Shown: positions 23,452-32,492 of the stretch, in pieces
How the letters are laid out: every line of letters starts with the position of its first letter
Numbering within the stretch: the stretch's first letter is position 1
DNA from: CAXXOK01 sp963678055
GTDB taxonomy: Bacteria; Bacillota; Clostridia; Christensenellales; Aristaeellaceae
Assembly (NCBI GenBank): GCA_963678055.1
Contig: OY782679.1
Span: 2,480,001 to 2,544,000 of the forward strand
Direction: 5' to 3'
DNA length: 64,000 bases
Notes under the pieces: model-generated
What the model saw: the letters and a program-made list of their open reading frames with translations, nothing else
The model's database searches: none
What the model was told of the DNA's origin: nothing
Translations under genes and position numbers: made by a program

Positions 23452-24903
23452 ATGAAAAAAGCAGACATCGGCATGATCGGTCTGGCGGTGATGGGCGAAA
23501 ATCTGTCCATGAACATGGAGCGCAACGGCTTTACCGTGGCCGTGTACAATATCGAAACCGAAGCTGTGACTAACTTTATAACCGGTCGCGGAAAAGGCAA
23601 ACACTTTATCGGGACCTATTCGTTTGAAGAGCTGGTTGAAAGCATCCAGCCTCCGCGCGTCATCATGATGATGATCAAGGCGGGCGACCCCGTAGACCAA
23701 ACCATCGACAAGCTCCTGCCGCTGCTCTCCCCCGGCGATATCATGATCGACGGCGGCAACAGTCACTTCCCCGATACCATTCGGCGCGTCAACTACGTTG
23801 AAAGCAAGGGGATGCTCTACATCGGCACGGGCGTTTCCGGGGGCGAAGAAGGTGCACTCAACGGCCCCAGCATTATGCCCGGCGGTTCGCCTGCCGCATG
23901 GCCGCGCGTAAAGCCCATCCTGCAGGCCATTGCCGCCAAGGTGGATGATGGTTCCCCCTGCTGCGACTGGGTCGGCGAGGGTGGCGCAGGGCACTTTGTG
24001 AAAATGGTACACAACGGCATCGAGTACGGCGACATGCAGCTGATTTGCGAAGCCTATCAGCTGATGCGCGATCTTCTACAGATGACGCCCGATGAGATGC
24101 ACGAAGTGTTTCAGCAGTGGAATCAGGGTGATCTGAACAGCTATTTAATTGAGATTACCGCCAATATTCTGGCCGTGAAGGACACAGACGGCGCGCCGCT
24201 TGTGGATAAAATCCTGGATACCGCTGGCCAGAAAGGCACCGGGAAGTGGACCTCCGTAACCGCGCTGGACGAGGGCACACCGCTGACACTTATCAGCGAG
24301 GCCGTGTTCTCCCGCTGCCTGTCGGCCATGAAGGAGGAACGCGTAACCGCCGCTAAGGTTTATAAGCGCAGCATTCCTCCCTACACTGGTAACAAGGCCG
24401 CGCTGATTGAAAACATTCGCCAAGCGCTATACGCCTCCAAGATTATCTCCTACGCGCAGGGGTACGAACTGCTGCGCATGGCGGCCGATACCTATGGCTG
24501 GCAGCTCAACTACGGCGGCATCGCGCTGATGTGGCGCGGCGGGTGCATTATACGCAGCGCATTTTTAGGCAAAATCAAGGATGCGTTTGACCAAAACCCG
24601 CAGCTGAATAACCTGTTGCTGGATTCCTACTTCAAACAACGCATGGAAAGCTTGCTGCCTGCCTGGCGGCACACCGCTGCGGCCGCACTGACCGCCGGAG
24701 TACCCGCACCGGCTATGACCTCCGCCCTTTCGTATTTCGATGGCTATACCACCGGTCGCTTGCCCGCCAATCTGCTACAGGCCCAGCGCGACTACTTCGG
24801 CGCACACACCTACGAACGGCTGGACAGCCCCCGTGGACAGTTTTTTCATACCAACTGGACGGGCCACGGAGGCGATACCACCTCCAACGCCTACAACGTC
24901 TAA
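23452..24903 (+). CDS. gnd: 6-phosphogluconate dehydrogenase, decarboxylating
   Basis: This 483-residue protein is full length for the long, NADP-type enzyme. It begins with the Rossmann motif IGMIGLAVMGENLSMNM and carries DGGNSHFPDT, the substrate signature GTGVSGGEEGALNGPSIMPGG, and KMVHNGIEYGDMQLI with the catalytic Lys and Asn. It converts 6-phosphogluconate to ribulose 5-phosphate and CO2 in the cytoplasm. It lies 18 bases after the PfkB kinase gene and 15 before the LarA-like gene. Confidence 0.95.
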   Translation: MKKADIGMIGLAVMGENLSMNMERNGFTVAVYNIETEAVTNFITGRGKGKHFIGTYSFEELVESIQPPRVIMMMIKAGDPVDQTIDKLLPLLSPGDIMIDGGNSHFPDTIRRVNYVESKGMLYIGTGVSGGEEGALNGPSIMPGGSPAAWPRVKPILQAIAAKVDDGSPCCDWVGEGGAGHFVKMVHNGIEYGDMQLICEAYQLMRDLLQMTPDEMHEVFQQWNQGDLNSYLIEITANILAVKDTDGAPLVDKILDTAGQKGTGKWTSVTALDEGTPLTLISEAVFSRCLSAMKEERVTAAKVYKRSIPPYTGNKAALIENIRQALYASKIISYAQGYELLRMAADTYGWQLNYGGIALMWRGGCIIRSAFLGKIKDAFDQNPQLNNLLLDSYFKQRMESLLPAWRHTAAAALTAGVPAPAMTSALSYFDGYTTGRLPANLLQAQRDYFGAHTYERLDSPRGQFFHTNWTGHGGDTTSNAYNV

Positions 24904-24918
24904 CGGAGCGAGAAAAGC

Positions 24919-26193
24919 ATGCAGGAGTTTGTATACGCCAAAGCCCCCACCGGCTTGACCAAGGATGAAATCCGGTCTTCGCTTGTCAAATCTCTCGCGG
25001 GTCGCACGCTGCAAAATGTGCTGATAATCCCGCCGGATTTCACGCGCTACCATTCCAATGCCGGGCTGATTACCAACCAGTATTATCACATGCTCACAGA
25101 GCAGGGCTGCAATGTGGATATCCTGCCGGCCCTTGGCACGCATACGCCCGTCACCGCAGAACAGGCCGCCACCATGTTCGGCGATATCCCCTTCCAGACC
25201 TTCCTACCCCACCAATGGCGGGAGGATCTGGTCACGCTGGGCACCATACCGGGCGGTTTTATTTCCGGCATTACGGACGGGCTGTGGAAAGAGCCTATCA
25301 GCGCGCAAATCAACAAACGCATCATGAACCCCCGCTATGACCTGATTCTTTCCGTGGGACAGGTCGTGCCTCACGAGGTCATCGGCATGGCCAACCATGC
25401 CAAAAACCTGTTCATCGGCGTTGGCGGCGTGGACATGATTAACAAAACGCACATGATCGGCGCGGTATTCGGCATGGAACGGGTCATGGGTAAAGATCAC
25501 ACCCCTGTACGCCGCATTCTTGATTATGCGATGGAGCGTTTTTTAAAACAACGCCCGATTTTGTTCGTACTCACGGTGTGCACTGCGCAAAACAATGACA
25601 TTCGCACCCACGGCTTGTTTATCAGCGAAGATCGCAGCTGCCTGGATGCGGCCATCCGACTTTCGCAGGAAAAGAACATTGATTTTGTCACCAAGGGGCT
25701 GCGCAAGTGCGTGGTGTACTTGACCCCGGAGGAGTACCACACGACCTGGCTTGGCAACAAGGCCGTCTACCGCACGCGCATGGCAATGGCCGACGGCGGG
25801 GAACTACTTATACTCGCCCCCGGCATACGCCGTTTCGGCGAGGATATGCAGGTGGATGGGCTGATTCGCAAATACGGCTATCACGGGCGGCTGCAAACGC
25901 TGGACGCCTTTCAAAACGAGGATAACGCGGACCTGCGCCAGAACATGAGCGCTGCCGCGCACCTGATACACGGCTCATCGGATGGGCGTTTCCGCATTAC
26001 CTATGCCGTGAAAAACATCGCAAAGGATGCTATCGAAGCCGTCGGTTACCAGGCGGCGGATTACGATAGCATGATCAAACGCTATGATCCAACTTCCCTG
26101 TCCTACGGCTATAACACCCTGCCGGACGGCGAAGAAATATACTTTATTCCCAACCCCGCGCTTGGGCTGTGGATCAATCAGGAACGCTTCTAG
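24919..26193 (+). CDS. LarA-like nickel-dependent racemase family protein
   Basis: This 424-residue protein belongs to the lactate racemase (LarA, DUF2088) family. The N-terminal blocks VLIIPPDFTRYHSNAG and LGTHTPVTAEQ match substrate/cofactor residues, and GGVDMINKTHMIG falls where LarA places the Lys that anchors the nickel-pincer cofactor. Family members racemise or epimerise 2-hydroxy acids and sugar acids. No larB, larC or larE cofactor genes are in this window. In an operon with gnd and a sugar-acid kinase it may act on an aldonic acid rather than lactate. Confidence 0.82.
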   Translation: MQEFVYAKAPTGLTKDEIRSSLVKSLAGRTLQNVLIIPPDFTRYHSNAGLITNQYYHMLTEQGCNVDILPALGTHTPVTAEQAATMFGDIPFQTFLPHQWREDLVTLGTIPGGFISGITDGLWKEPISAQINKRIMNPRYDLILSVGQVVPHEVIGMANHAKNLFIGVGGVDMINKTHMIGAVFGMERVMGKDHTPVRRILDYAMERFLKQRPILFVLTVCTAQNNDIRTHGLFISEDRSCLDAAIRLSQEKNIDFVTKGLRKCVVYLTPEEYHTTWLGNKAVYRTRMAMADGGELLILAPGIRRFGEDMQVDGLIRKYGYHGRLQTLDAFQNEDNADLRQNMSAAAHLIHGSSDGRFRITYAVKNIAKDAIEAVGYQAADYDSMIKRYDPTSLSYGYNTLPDGEEIYFIPNPALGLWINQERF

Positions 26194-26233
26194 CTAAAAA
26201 TCATTCAATCGCACCATCCCTGTAACCAAAGAG

Positions 26234-26269
26234 GCCGCCCCCATCGGTGTGGGGGCGGCTGGATTTTTT
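26234..26269 (+). terminator. Terminator of the PfkB-gnd-larA-like operon
   Basis: GCCGCCCCC (26234-26242) pairs with GGGGGCGGC (26251-26259), followed by a T-tract at 26264. Confidence 0.85.
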
Positions 26270-26302
26270 CGCGGCGCATGGAGGTTGTACGCCGCTGCGC
26301 AA

Positions 26303-26731
26303 CTATTTTACAACACCTTTTTTCAATATCATGTTGGCATACAGCGCGCTCTCGCTTGTGGCTACACAGGCGTAGCAACGCTGTCCGCGGGCGTAGAACG
26401 CGGGCTTTTCGATGGTTTCGTCCCGCAGGCCCTGTTCTTCATGCTTTAGGCCGATTTCCCTGTACTGCTCCCAGATTTCCGGCTTGTAGGGATCGCCGGG
26501 GACGACCGCCATCAACGCAACGGGATGGTCCACATAGCTGTCCAGCGGCATAAACTGAAGCAGCATATCCAATATTTCGGCTATGCCGTGGCCATCCATG
26601 CGCACACAGCGCTCCGGGCAGCCGAACTTGGGATAGTTCCCGTCACACAAAAGCAGTTCGTCGCCATGGCCCATTTCCATCAGAATTTTCATCAGTTCCG
26701 GGGGCATTAAATCAGGAATATTTTTCAGCAT
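26303..26731 (-). CDS. RbsD/FucU family sugar mutarotase
   Basis: This 142-residue protein fits FucU: LMKILMEMGHGDELLLCDGNYP contains the conserved His and Asp, and YACVATSESALYANMILKKG is the C-terminal signature. FucU interconverts sugar anomers (L-fucose, also ribose), feeding the form that downstream enzymes use. It is the last gene of the LacI-controlled operon (31216 to 26303), nine bases after the aldo-keto reductase. The sugar of this operon is unknown, so L-fucose should not be assumed. Confidence 0.85.
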   Translation of the reverse strand: MLKNIPDLMPPELMKILMEMGHGDELLLCDGNYPKFGCPERCVRMDGHGIAEILDMLLQFMPLDSYVDHPVALMAVVPGDPYKPEIWEQYREIGLKHEEQGLRDETIEKPAFYARGQRCYACVATSESALYANMILKKGVVK

Positions 26732-26740
26732 ACTCTGTCC

Positions 26741-27754
26741 TCACTTCGTAATGGTGCCATCTTCATCCCACAGATCATGCCAATCCTTCGCACTCGGCCA
26801 CAGGAATACCTGGCCTTTGATCAGGCGGCAGTCGCATTCCACGGTCTTGAGCGCTTCCATTTCGGCATCGGTCAGCGGGTCTTCGGTGGTGCATTTGAGG
26901 TTGGAAACATATTCGTTTTCATGAATGGAGAACGGGATGGGAATCTGCCCGCGCTGCACGGCCCACTTCAGGCAAATTACAGCAGGGTGCACGTTGTGCG
27001 CCTTAGCGACCTCGACCACCACAGGTTCGGCGATGTCGACTACGTCATCGGCGGTCATATCGCGCTCAGGGCGGGTGGGGCTGCCGATAGGGCAAAAGCC
27101 GATGGGCTGAATGCCGTGCTCGACAACATAATCATACAGCTCCCACTGCTGAAAGCAGGGGTGGAGTTCCATCTCGATCAGCGACGGCTTGATACGGCAC
27201 AACGGCAAAACAGCCTCCAGCTTGGGGATGGTCATGGAGCTCATTCCGATGTGGCGTACCAACCCCATATCGTAGAGTTTTTCCATCTGCTTCCATGTCG
27301 CCATAAATGCATCCACGGAAAACGGCTTGCTGTCGGGATTGCGGCTATCGCCATCGCAGCCGGGTGCATGGTAGTTGGGGAAGGGCCAGTGCACGAAATA
27401 CGCATCGATATAATCAAGTTTCAAATCGCGCAGCGACTTTGCACAGGCCAGCAGCACATCGCCCTTGCCGTGCATATCGTTCCACACTTTGGAGGTGATA
27501 AACAGCTCCTCGCGCTTGACCACACCCTCACGGATCGCGGTATCAAACACCTCACCGATCAAATCCTCGTTACCATACACCGAGGCACAGTCAAACATGC
27601 GATACCCGCAGCGGATAGCCCCGGCCACGGCCTTGGAAACCTGCTCAGGCGTAAACCGGTCGCTGCCGAACGTCCCCATGCCAATGCAGGGAATCTCCTC
27701 ACCGGTATAGAGTTTTCGTTTGGGAACGAGGCTAGGGTTGATAAATTCTGCCAT
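26741..27754 (-). CDS. Aldo/keto reductase
   Basis: This 337-residue (beta/alpha)8 NAD(P)H-dependent reductase has the full catalytic tetrad: Asp and Tyr in FDCASVYGNEDLIG (about residues 54-61), Lys in ITSKVWND (about 87), and His in YFVHWPFPN (about 120). It would interconvert an aldehyde or aldose with the alcohol or polyol. Upstream lies a polyol-type dehydrogenase and downstream a mutarotase, all in one operon. It may reduce the aldose to a polyol or dispose of the short aldehyde made by the aldolase. Confidence 0.9.
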   Translation of the reverse strand: MAEFINPSLVPKRKLYTGEEIPCIGMGTFGSDRFTPEQVSKAVAGAIRCGYRMFDCASVYGNEDLIGEVFDTAIREGVVKREELFITSKVWNDMHGKGDVLLACAKSLRDLKLDYIDAYFVHWPFPNYHAPGCDGDSRNPDSKPFSVDAFMATWKQMEKLYDMGLVRHIGMSSMTIPKLEAVLPLCRIKPSLIEMELHPCFQQWELYDYVVEHGIQPIGFCPIGSPTRPERDMTADDVVDIAEPVVVEVAKAHNVHPAVICLKWAVQRGQIPIPFSIHENEYVSNLKCTTEDPLTDAEMEALKTVECDCRLIKGQVFLWPSAKDWHDLWDEDGTITK

Positions 27755-27824
27755 GGTATGCCCTTCTTTCCTTCAAGTCCTAATCACATAAATACAGTAT
27801 GGAATGGATGGCCGTATCGCCGGC

Positions 27825-28871
27825 TTAGTCGTTCACTAACATGATTTTCCCGTGTACCTGCGCGGGATTTTTATACAAATCAAACGCCTGTTTCACCTCG
27901 CGCATCGGGAACGTGCGGAAGATGAAATCGGGGTCGAACTTCAGCTCACCGGTCGCAAAATAATGCGCCGTCAACTCCCATTCCCTGCCCGGAAATGGTG
28001 CAGAGTAACTCATCCAACTCCCTGTCAGGTGGAACTCCTTGCGGTTCATGTTCTCCCACTGCCGGGGTGTGAAGCACAAATCCTCGTGCGGGGTGCCGAT
28101 AAAACAAACCTTGGCTTTATTGGCCGCCAGCTCAAACGCCATGCGCATGGTGACGGGCATGCCTGCGGTTTCATAGACATGGTCAAAGCCCTTACCGCCG
28201 GTCAGCGCCATGGCTTTCTCCAAAAAATCGGGGGCTTTGGTGTTGATCGTCTCATCCGCGCCCATGCGCTTAGCCAGGGCCAGACGGCCGTCGTCAATAT
28301 CAAACGCGACCAGTTTCCTGGCACCGAAAATCTTCGCCCATTGCGCGGTAAACACGCCGATGGTGCCAAGGCCCAGCACCGCCACCGTGCCACCGCCGCT
28401 ATAGTCGCCCTGCAATATGCCATGCAACGCAACGGTGGATGGTTCAAACATCGCTGCCTGCTCGTAGGCGATGGACGGATCATACTTCACGGCATTTTGC
28501 GCCGGCAAAACAACATACTCAGCAAAGCTGCCCTGCTGGCGGCTGCCGATAAAGGAGTAGAACTTGCATAGAGCAAAATTGCCCTGCTGGCAGTCCCCGC
28601 ATTTCATGCAGGGGACAAGCGGTGCACCGCTGACAGTATCGCCGACATGCAGGGTGTCCACACCCTCGCCAACCTCGACCACATCGCCGGAGAACTCGTG
28701 CCCCAGCACTACAGGGTAAAAATGAGCACCGTGATGTAAAACGCGCGGAATGTCGCTGCCACAGATTCCTGTAGCGCGTACGCGCACCTTCACAGTGCCC
28801 GGCGTTGTGACCGGCGTTTCCCAGTCAGCGTAGCGGATATCCTCGTTTGCGTAGAGTACGGCTGCTTTCAA
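27825..28871 (-). CDS. Zinc-dependent alcohol/polyol dehydrogenase (galactitol-1-phosphate dehydrogenase-like)
   Basis: This 348-residue medium-chain dehydrogenase has the catalytic zinc site in TGICGSDIPRVLHHGAHFYP and GHEFSGDVVEVGEG. The structural zinc cluster CMKCGDCQQGNFALC and the NAD site VAVLGLGTIGVF are also present. The sequence GSDIPRVLHHGAHFYPVVLG is close to E. coli GatD. It would oxidise a polyol or polyol phosphate to the ketose. It lies between the FGGY kinase and the aldo-keto reductase in the LacI operon. Confidence 0.87.
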   Translation of the reverse strand: MKAAVLYANEDIRYADWETPVTTPGTVKVRVRATGICGSDIPRVLHHGAHFYPVVLGHEFSGDVVEVGEGVDTLHVGDTVSGAPLVPCMKCGDCQQGNFALCKFYSFIGSRQQGSFAEYVVLPAQNAVKYDPSIAYEQAAMFEPSTVALHGILQGDYSGGGTVAVLGLGTIGVFTAQWAKIFGARKLVAFDIDDGRLALAKRMGADETINTKAPDFLEKAMALTGGKGFDHVYETAGMPVTMRMAFELAANKAKVCFIGTPHEDLCFTPRQWENMNRKEFHLTGSWMSYSAPFPGREWELTAHYFATGELKFDPDFIFRTFPMREVKQAFDLYKNPAQVHGKIMLVND

Positions 28872-28887
28872 AGCGTGTCGCTTCCTT

Positions 28888-30375
28888 TCAATCCACGGTA
28901 TTTTGCATCATCGGTTGCAGGCGCGTATACAATTCCCGGTAAGCCTGATATTGCCTGTCATATACAGGTTTGTTGTCCAGATTGGGTGTATAGGTCTTTG
29001 TGACCTGCACGGTTGTATCGGCGGCATCCTGAAAACCGGAATACACACCTGTTCCAACGCCTGCCAGTATGGCTGCGCCCAGCGTGGCTGCGGTATCGCT
29101 GTAGGGCACTTCAATCTCGTGCCCTGTACAATCGGCTTTCAGCTGTGTCCACACCGTGCTGTTTGCGCTACCGCCAACGGATCGTAGGGTTTTCGCCGCT
29201 GCGCCAGCCGCTTCGGCCACTTCCAGATTATGCCGCAGGGAGAACGCCACGCCCTCCATGGCCGCGCGGATCAGGTGACCGCGAGTCTTAGCATAATTCA
29301 GGCCGAAAAACACGCCACTGGCCTGCGGATTCCAAATCGGGCTGCGCTCGCCCGCCATATAGGGTAGAAAGAGCACGCCGTCGCTTCCGGCCGGTACCTG
29401 GGCGGCCAATGCATCCATTTGCTGAAAGCTTAGCTCCGGGCACACGGTTTCCCGCAGCCATTTCAGCGCGCCACCACCGCCTGTGGTGCCGCCCTGTAAA
29501 AGCCAACGGTCCGGCACAACATGGAACGACAAAATCAGCCGCGGGTCAGCTGCATAGCGGCTGATGCACAAGCTCATCCCGCCAGCCTGTCCCCCTTGTT
29601 CCTGGGTCTGCCCCGCTTCAATCACGCCCGCGCCCAGGGTACCGCAAGCAGCGTCCAGCCCACCGGCAACCACCGGCGTACCCGCCGCAAGGCCTGTTAG
29701 CGCAGCGGCTTCATGGGTCACATGACCGACAATCTGGTGACACGGGGAAATCGGCGGCAAAAGCTCCGGCCGTATGCCCAGCGCTTTCGCCATGTCCAAA
29801 TCCCAGGTGCCGGTGTGCATATCGAAGCAGCTTAGGCCATAGCCTTGGGAAAGATCCTGTGTGAATGCGCCCGTCAAGCGCTGCACGATAAAGCTGTTGG
29901 ACTGCAGAATGTACGCGGTTTTCGCATAGACATCCGGCAGATTGTTTTGATACCAGAGTATTTTCGGCAGCGTATAGCTGGGCTGCACGGGATTTCCCGA
30001 CAGGGCAAACAGCGTCTCCGCCTTCACGCGCGCAGTGATTTCCGTACATTCTTGCTGTGCGCGGGTATCGGTCCAAATCGAGGTATTGCAAAGTACCGCG
30101 CCGCTTGCATCCACCGCAACGGCGGACCAGCTTTGGCCGTCAACGCCGATGCCGGCAATGTCGCCCGGCTGTATACCCGACTGCGCCATCACCTCGCGCA
30201 CTGCGCCGCACACTCCGGTCCACCAGTCATCCGGACGCTGCTCCGCCCAGCCGGGGTGCGGGTACAGCACCGGATATGCTTCACTGTGCTGGGCCACAAC
30301 CGTGCCGTCGGGCGTGAACAACGCCACCTTGCAGGCTGACGTGCCGATATCAATGCCAAGTAGGTACGCGGGCAT
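28888..30375 (-). CDS. FGGY family carbohydrate kinase (xylulokinase-like)
   Basis: This 495-residue kinase has the N-terminal phosphate-binding motif LLGIDIGTSACKVALF, the substrate segments YPHPGWAEQRPDDWW and GIGVDGQSWSAV, and the FGGY signatures around GGLDAACGTLGAGV and VGGSANSTVWTQLKAD. The order matches xylulokinase (XylB), which makes D-xylulose 5-phosphate. Related kinases act on other ketoses. It starts one base after the stop of the aldolase gene. If it phosphorylates C1 instead of C5, its product would be a ketose 1-phosphate suitable for the neighbouring aldolase. Confidence 0.85.
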   Translation of the reverse strand: MPAYLLGIDIGTSACKVALFTPDGTVVAQHSEAYPVLYPHPGWAEQRPDDWWTGVCGAVREVMAQSGIQPGDIAGIGVDGQSWSAVAVDASGAVLCNTSIWTDTRAQQECTEITARVKAETLFALSGNPVQPSYTLPKILWYQNNLPDVYAKTAYILQSNSFIVQRLTGAFTQDLSQGYGLSCFDMHTGTWDLDMAKALGIRPELLPPISPCHQIVGHVTHEAAALTGLAAGTPVVAGGLDAACGTLGAGVIEAGQTQEQGGQAGGMSLCISRYAADPRLILSFHVVPDRWLLQGGTTGGGGALKWLRETVCPELSFQQMDALAAQVPAGSDGVLFLPYMAGERSPIWNPQASGVFFGLNYAKTRGHLIRAAMEGVAFSLRHNLEVAEAAGAAAKTLRSVGGSANSTVWTQLKADCTGHEIEVPYSDTAATLGAAILAGVGTGVYSGFQDAADTTVQVTKTYTPNLDNKPVYDRQYQAYRELYTRLQPMMQNTVD

Positions 30376-30376
30376 G

Positions 30377-31216
30377 TTAGGCCTGCCCGTCGCTGCCGCA
30401 CAAGCGGATCAACTGCATGACCCGCGTCTGAACGGCCTGGCGGCCTGCTGCAAGATATTTCTTGGGGTCGAAAGCATCCGGATGCTCACTCAGAGATGCC
30501 TTCACCCCATCGGAGAACGCAATGCGCAGCTCCGTGGCATAGTTGACCTTGCAGATACCGCGCTTGATACACTCGCGAACCTGATCATGCGGCACACCGC
30601 TGGTACCGTGCAGCACCAAGGGAATGGAAACCACCTGCCGGATCTTATCCAGCAGATCAATGGAAAGCTGCGGGGTTCCCTTGTACACGCCGTGGGCTGT
30701 GCCGATGGCTACGGCAAAGCTATCAATTCCGGTCTCCTTGACAAAGGTTTTGGCCTCTGCCGGATCGGTATACTGCGGCTTGGCGGAATGGTCGTCTTCC
30801 TTACCGCCTACGGTACCCAGCTCCGCTTCCACAGGCAGACCGCCAGCGTTTTCTACCACGCTTTTAGTAAGCGTAACGTTACCGTCAAACGGCAGCGTAG
30901 ATCCATCAATCATCAGCGAGGTATATCCGGCGGCAATGCATTGCTGCGCCAGTTCCAGGCTGCTTCCATGGTCCAAATGCATGGCTACCGGGACATCCAC
31001 CGCTTCGGCCAAACGCTGCACCATTCCCGCAAACACAGCCGGAGGCGCATATTTCAGCGTGCCGGATGTTGTTTGTACAAGCACGGGTGCGCGCAGTTCC
31101 TGCGCAGCGGCAACCACAGCCTGCGCCATCTCCATGTTTTCAACATTGAACGCAGCTACGGCATAGCCGCCTTGCTGCGCTTTTAAAAGAAGCTCCCTGG
31201 ACGTGACTAATGGCAT
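30377..31216 (-). CDS. Class II ketose-bisphosphate aldolase (Fba/GatY/KbaY family)
   Basis: This 279-residue zinc aldolase begins MPLVTSRELLLKAQQGGYAV. It carries VPVAMHLDHGSSLE (zinc His and catalytic Asp), the zinc-binding AIGTAHGVYKG, and LVLHGTSGVP with the third His. The family cleaves fructose or tagatose 1,6-bisphosphate to DHAP and glyceraldehyde 3-phosphate. The start at 31216 has GAGGTG ahead, and the frame upstream crosses the promoter and operator. It is the first gene of the LacI-controlled operon, coupled to an FGGY kinase, so its real substrate may be a ketose 1-phosphate. Confidence 0.88.
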   Translation of the reverse strand: MPLVTSRELLLKAQQGGYAVAAFNVENMEMAQAVVAAAQELRAPVLVQTTSGTLKYAPPAVFAGMVQRLAEAVDVPVAMHLDHGSSLELAQQCIAAGYTSLMIDGSTLPFDGNVTLTKSVVENAGGLPVEAELGTVGGKEDDHSAKPQYTDPAEAKTFVKETGIDSFAVAIGTAHGVYKGTPQLSIDLLDKIRQVVSIPLVLHGTSGVPHDQVRECIKRGICKVNYATELRIAFSDGVKASLSEHPDAFDPKKYLAAGRQAVQTRVMQLIRLCGSDGQA

Positions 31217-31234
31217 ACAATTCACCTCATAATA

Positions 31235-31252
31235 CGAAACGTTTCCGTTTCG
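31235..31252. promoter_or_regulatory. LacI-type operator, aldolase operon
   Basis: On the minus strand CGAAACGGAAACGTTTCG is a near palindrome starting three bases after the -10 hexamer. Its core GAAACGTT and outer CG recur at 37267-37286 in the same position relative to another promoter, and a LacI-family gene lies between. Confidence 0.7.
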
Positions 31253-31255
31253 CTT

Positions 31256-31284
31256 AGTATACGCAATACTTCGTCCTGTGTCAA
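31256..31284 (-). promoter_or_regulatory. Promoter of the aldolase-kinase operon
   Basis: On the minus strand TTGACA (31284-31279) and TATACT (31261-31256) have a 17-base spacer. The operator covers the start point. Confidence 0.8.
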
Positions 31285-31336
31285 GGTGTTTCCCGTGTTC
31301 CTGTGGCCCTGTTCCCAGGCCTTGTTTTGTAAACGA

Positions 31337-31365
31337 TTGTGCTTGCCGCCAAGGTTTGTTATAAT
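31337..31365 (+). promoter_or_regulatory. Promoter of the lacI-family gene
   Basis: TTGTGC (31337-31342) and TATAAT (31360-31365) have a 17-base spacer. The following bases contain GAAACC and CGAAACG, which may be a weak autoregulatory site. Confidence 0.55.
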
Positions 31366-31406
31366 GAAACCAACAAAACCGAAACGACCATAAGGAGATC
31401 GATAGA

Positions 31407-32420
31407 ATGGCCGCCACCATGAAAGATATTGCCAAGATGACCGGCTTGGGTCTGGCTACCATATCCAAGTATCTCAATGGCGGTCAGGTGCGCCCCAAAA
31501 ACAAAAAACTGATCGAAGACGCTGTGCGTGAACTGCATTTCGTACCCAACGAGTTTGCCCGCAGTCTGAAAACCAGCTTAAGCCGCACCGTGGGCGTGGT
31601 CATTCCGGAGCTTGGCAACACGTTTATCACCTCCATCATCACCACGATGGAGGATATCCTCCGCAAGCACGATTATGCGGTCATCGTGTGCGATTGCCGC
31701 ACCGACCCCAAGCGGGAGAAGGAAGCTGTATCCTTCCTGATGCATAAGCGGGTGGACGGGCTGATCAACATGCCGACCGATACCAGCGGCGAGCATTTGC
31801 AGCCCGCGCTGGACAAGGGAATCCCCATTATTCTGGTCGACCGCATGCTCAAGCACTTCTCCGGCCAGGTCAGCGCTGTGGTTGTGGATAATGTCGATGC
31901 GTCCGAAAAAGCAACACACCACCTGCTGGAGGCCGGACACGAGGAAATCGGGATCATCCTTGGCAATGAAGGCATTTACACAACCCAGAAACGGCGCGAA
32001 GGCTATTTAAGCGCGCTGGCAGAATACGATGTCAAGGCCCGCGAGGAGCTGGTGCGTTTCAGCGATTATACGTTGGAAGGCGGCTATAACCAGATGAAAG
32101 CATTGCTTTCCCTGTCCACGCCCCCGACTTCCGTGTTTGTCACCAATTACGAAATGACGCTGGGCGCGATGATCGCACTCAACGAGCGCCACCTCCGCGT
32201 ACCCGAGGATATCTCGGTCATCGGCTTTGACAAACTGGACCTGTTTGGCGCGATGTACCCCAATTTAACCCTGGTCAAGCAGCCGCAAAACGCCATCGGT
32301 GAATGTGTGGCAACACAGCTACTTCGCCTGCTGTCGGAACCGTCGGATGAGTCCCTCAGCCAGATTATCACACTGCCCACGCAGCTGGTGAAAGGCGGCA
32401 CCATTCGCAACTTGAGATAG
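31407..32420 (+). CDS. LacI family transcriptional regulator
   Basis: This 337-residue repressor has the N-terminal HTH and hinge (MKDIAKMTGLGLATISKYLN, then FARSLKTSLSRTVGVVIPEL) and a periplasmic-binding-protein-like sensor domain ending VIGFDKLDLFGAMYPNLT. AAGGAG lies ahead of the ATG. It stands between the two minus-strand operons whose promoters carry the matching operators at 31235-31252 and 37267-37286, so it very likely represses both until the transported sugar or its product is present. An intrinsic terminator follows. Confidence 0.93.
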   Translation: MAATMKDIAKMTGLGLATISKYLNGGQVRPKNKKLIEDAVRELHFVPNEFARSLKTSLSRTVGVVIPELGNTFITSIITTMEDILRKHDYAVIVCDCRTDPKREKEAVSFLMHKRVDGLINMPTDTSGEHLQPALDKGIPIILVDRMLKHFSGQVSAVVVDNVDASEKATHHLLEAGHEEIGIILGNEGIYTTQKRREGYLSALAEYDVKAREELVRFSDYTLEGGYNQMKALLSLSTPPTSVFVTNYEMTLGAMIALNERHLRVPEDISVIGFDKLDLFGAMYPNLTLVKQPQNAIGECVATQLLRLLSEPSDESLSQIITLPTQLVKGGTIRNLR

Positions 32421-32450
32421 CAGACACTGCATAGAGTAACGATGCAAGAA

Positions 32451-32478
32451 GCCGCTTCCCAGACGGGAAGCGGCCTTT
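32451..32478 (+). terminator. Terminator of the lacI-family gene
   Basis: GCCGCTTCCC (32451-32460) pairs with GGGAAGCGGC (32465-32474), followed by CTTTT. Confidence 0.8.
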
Positions 32479-32492
32479 TGCATGGAAGGATA

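Noticed and set aside
23275..24012. Minus-strand open frame opposite gnd
   Set aside because: It is an antisense shadow of a strongly conserved gene, with no family features.
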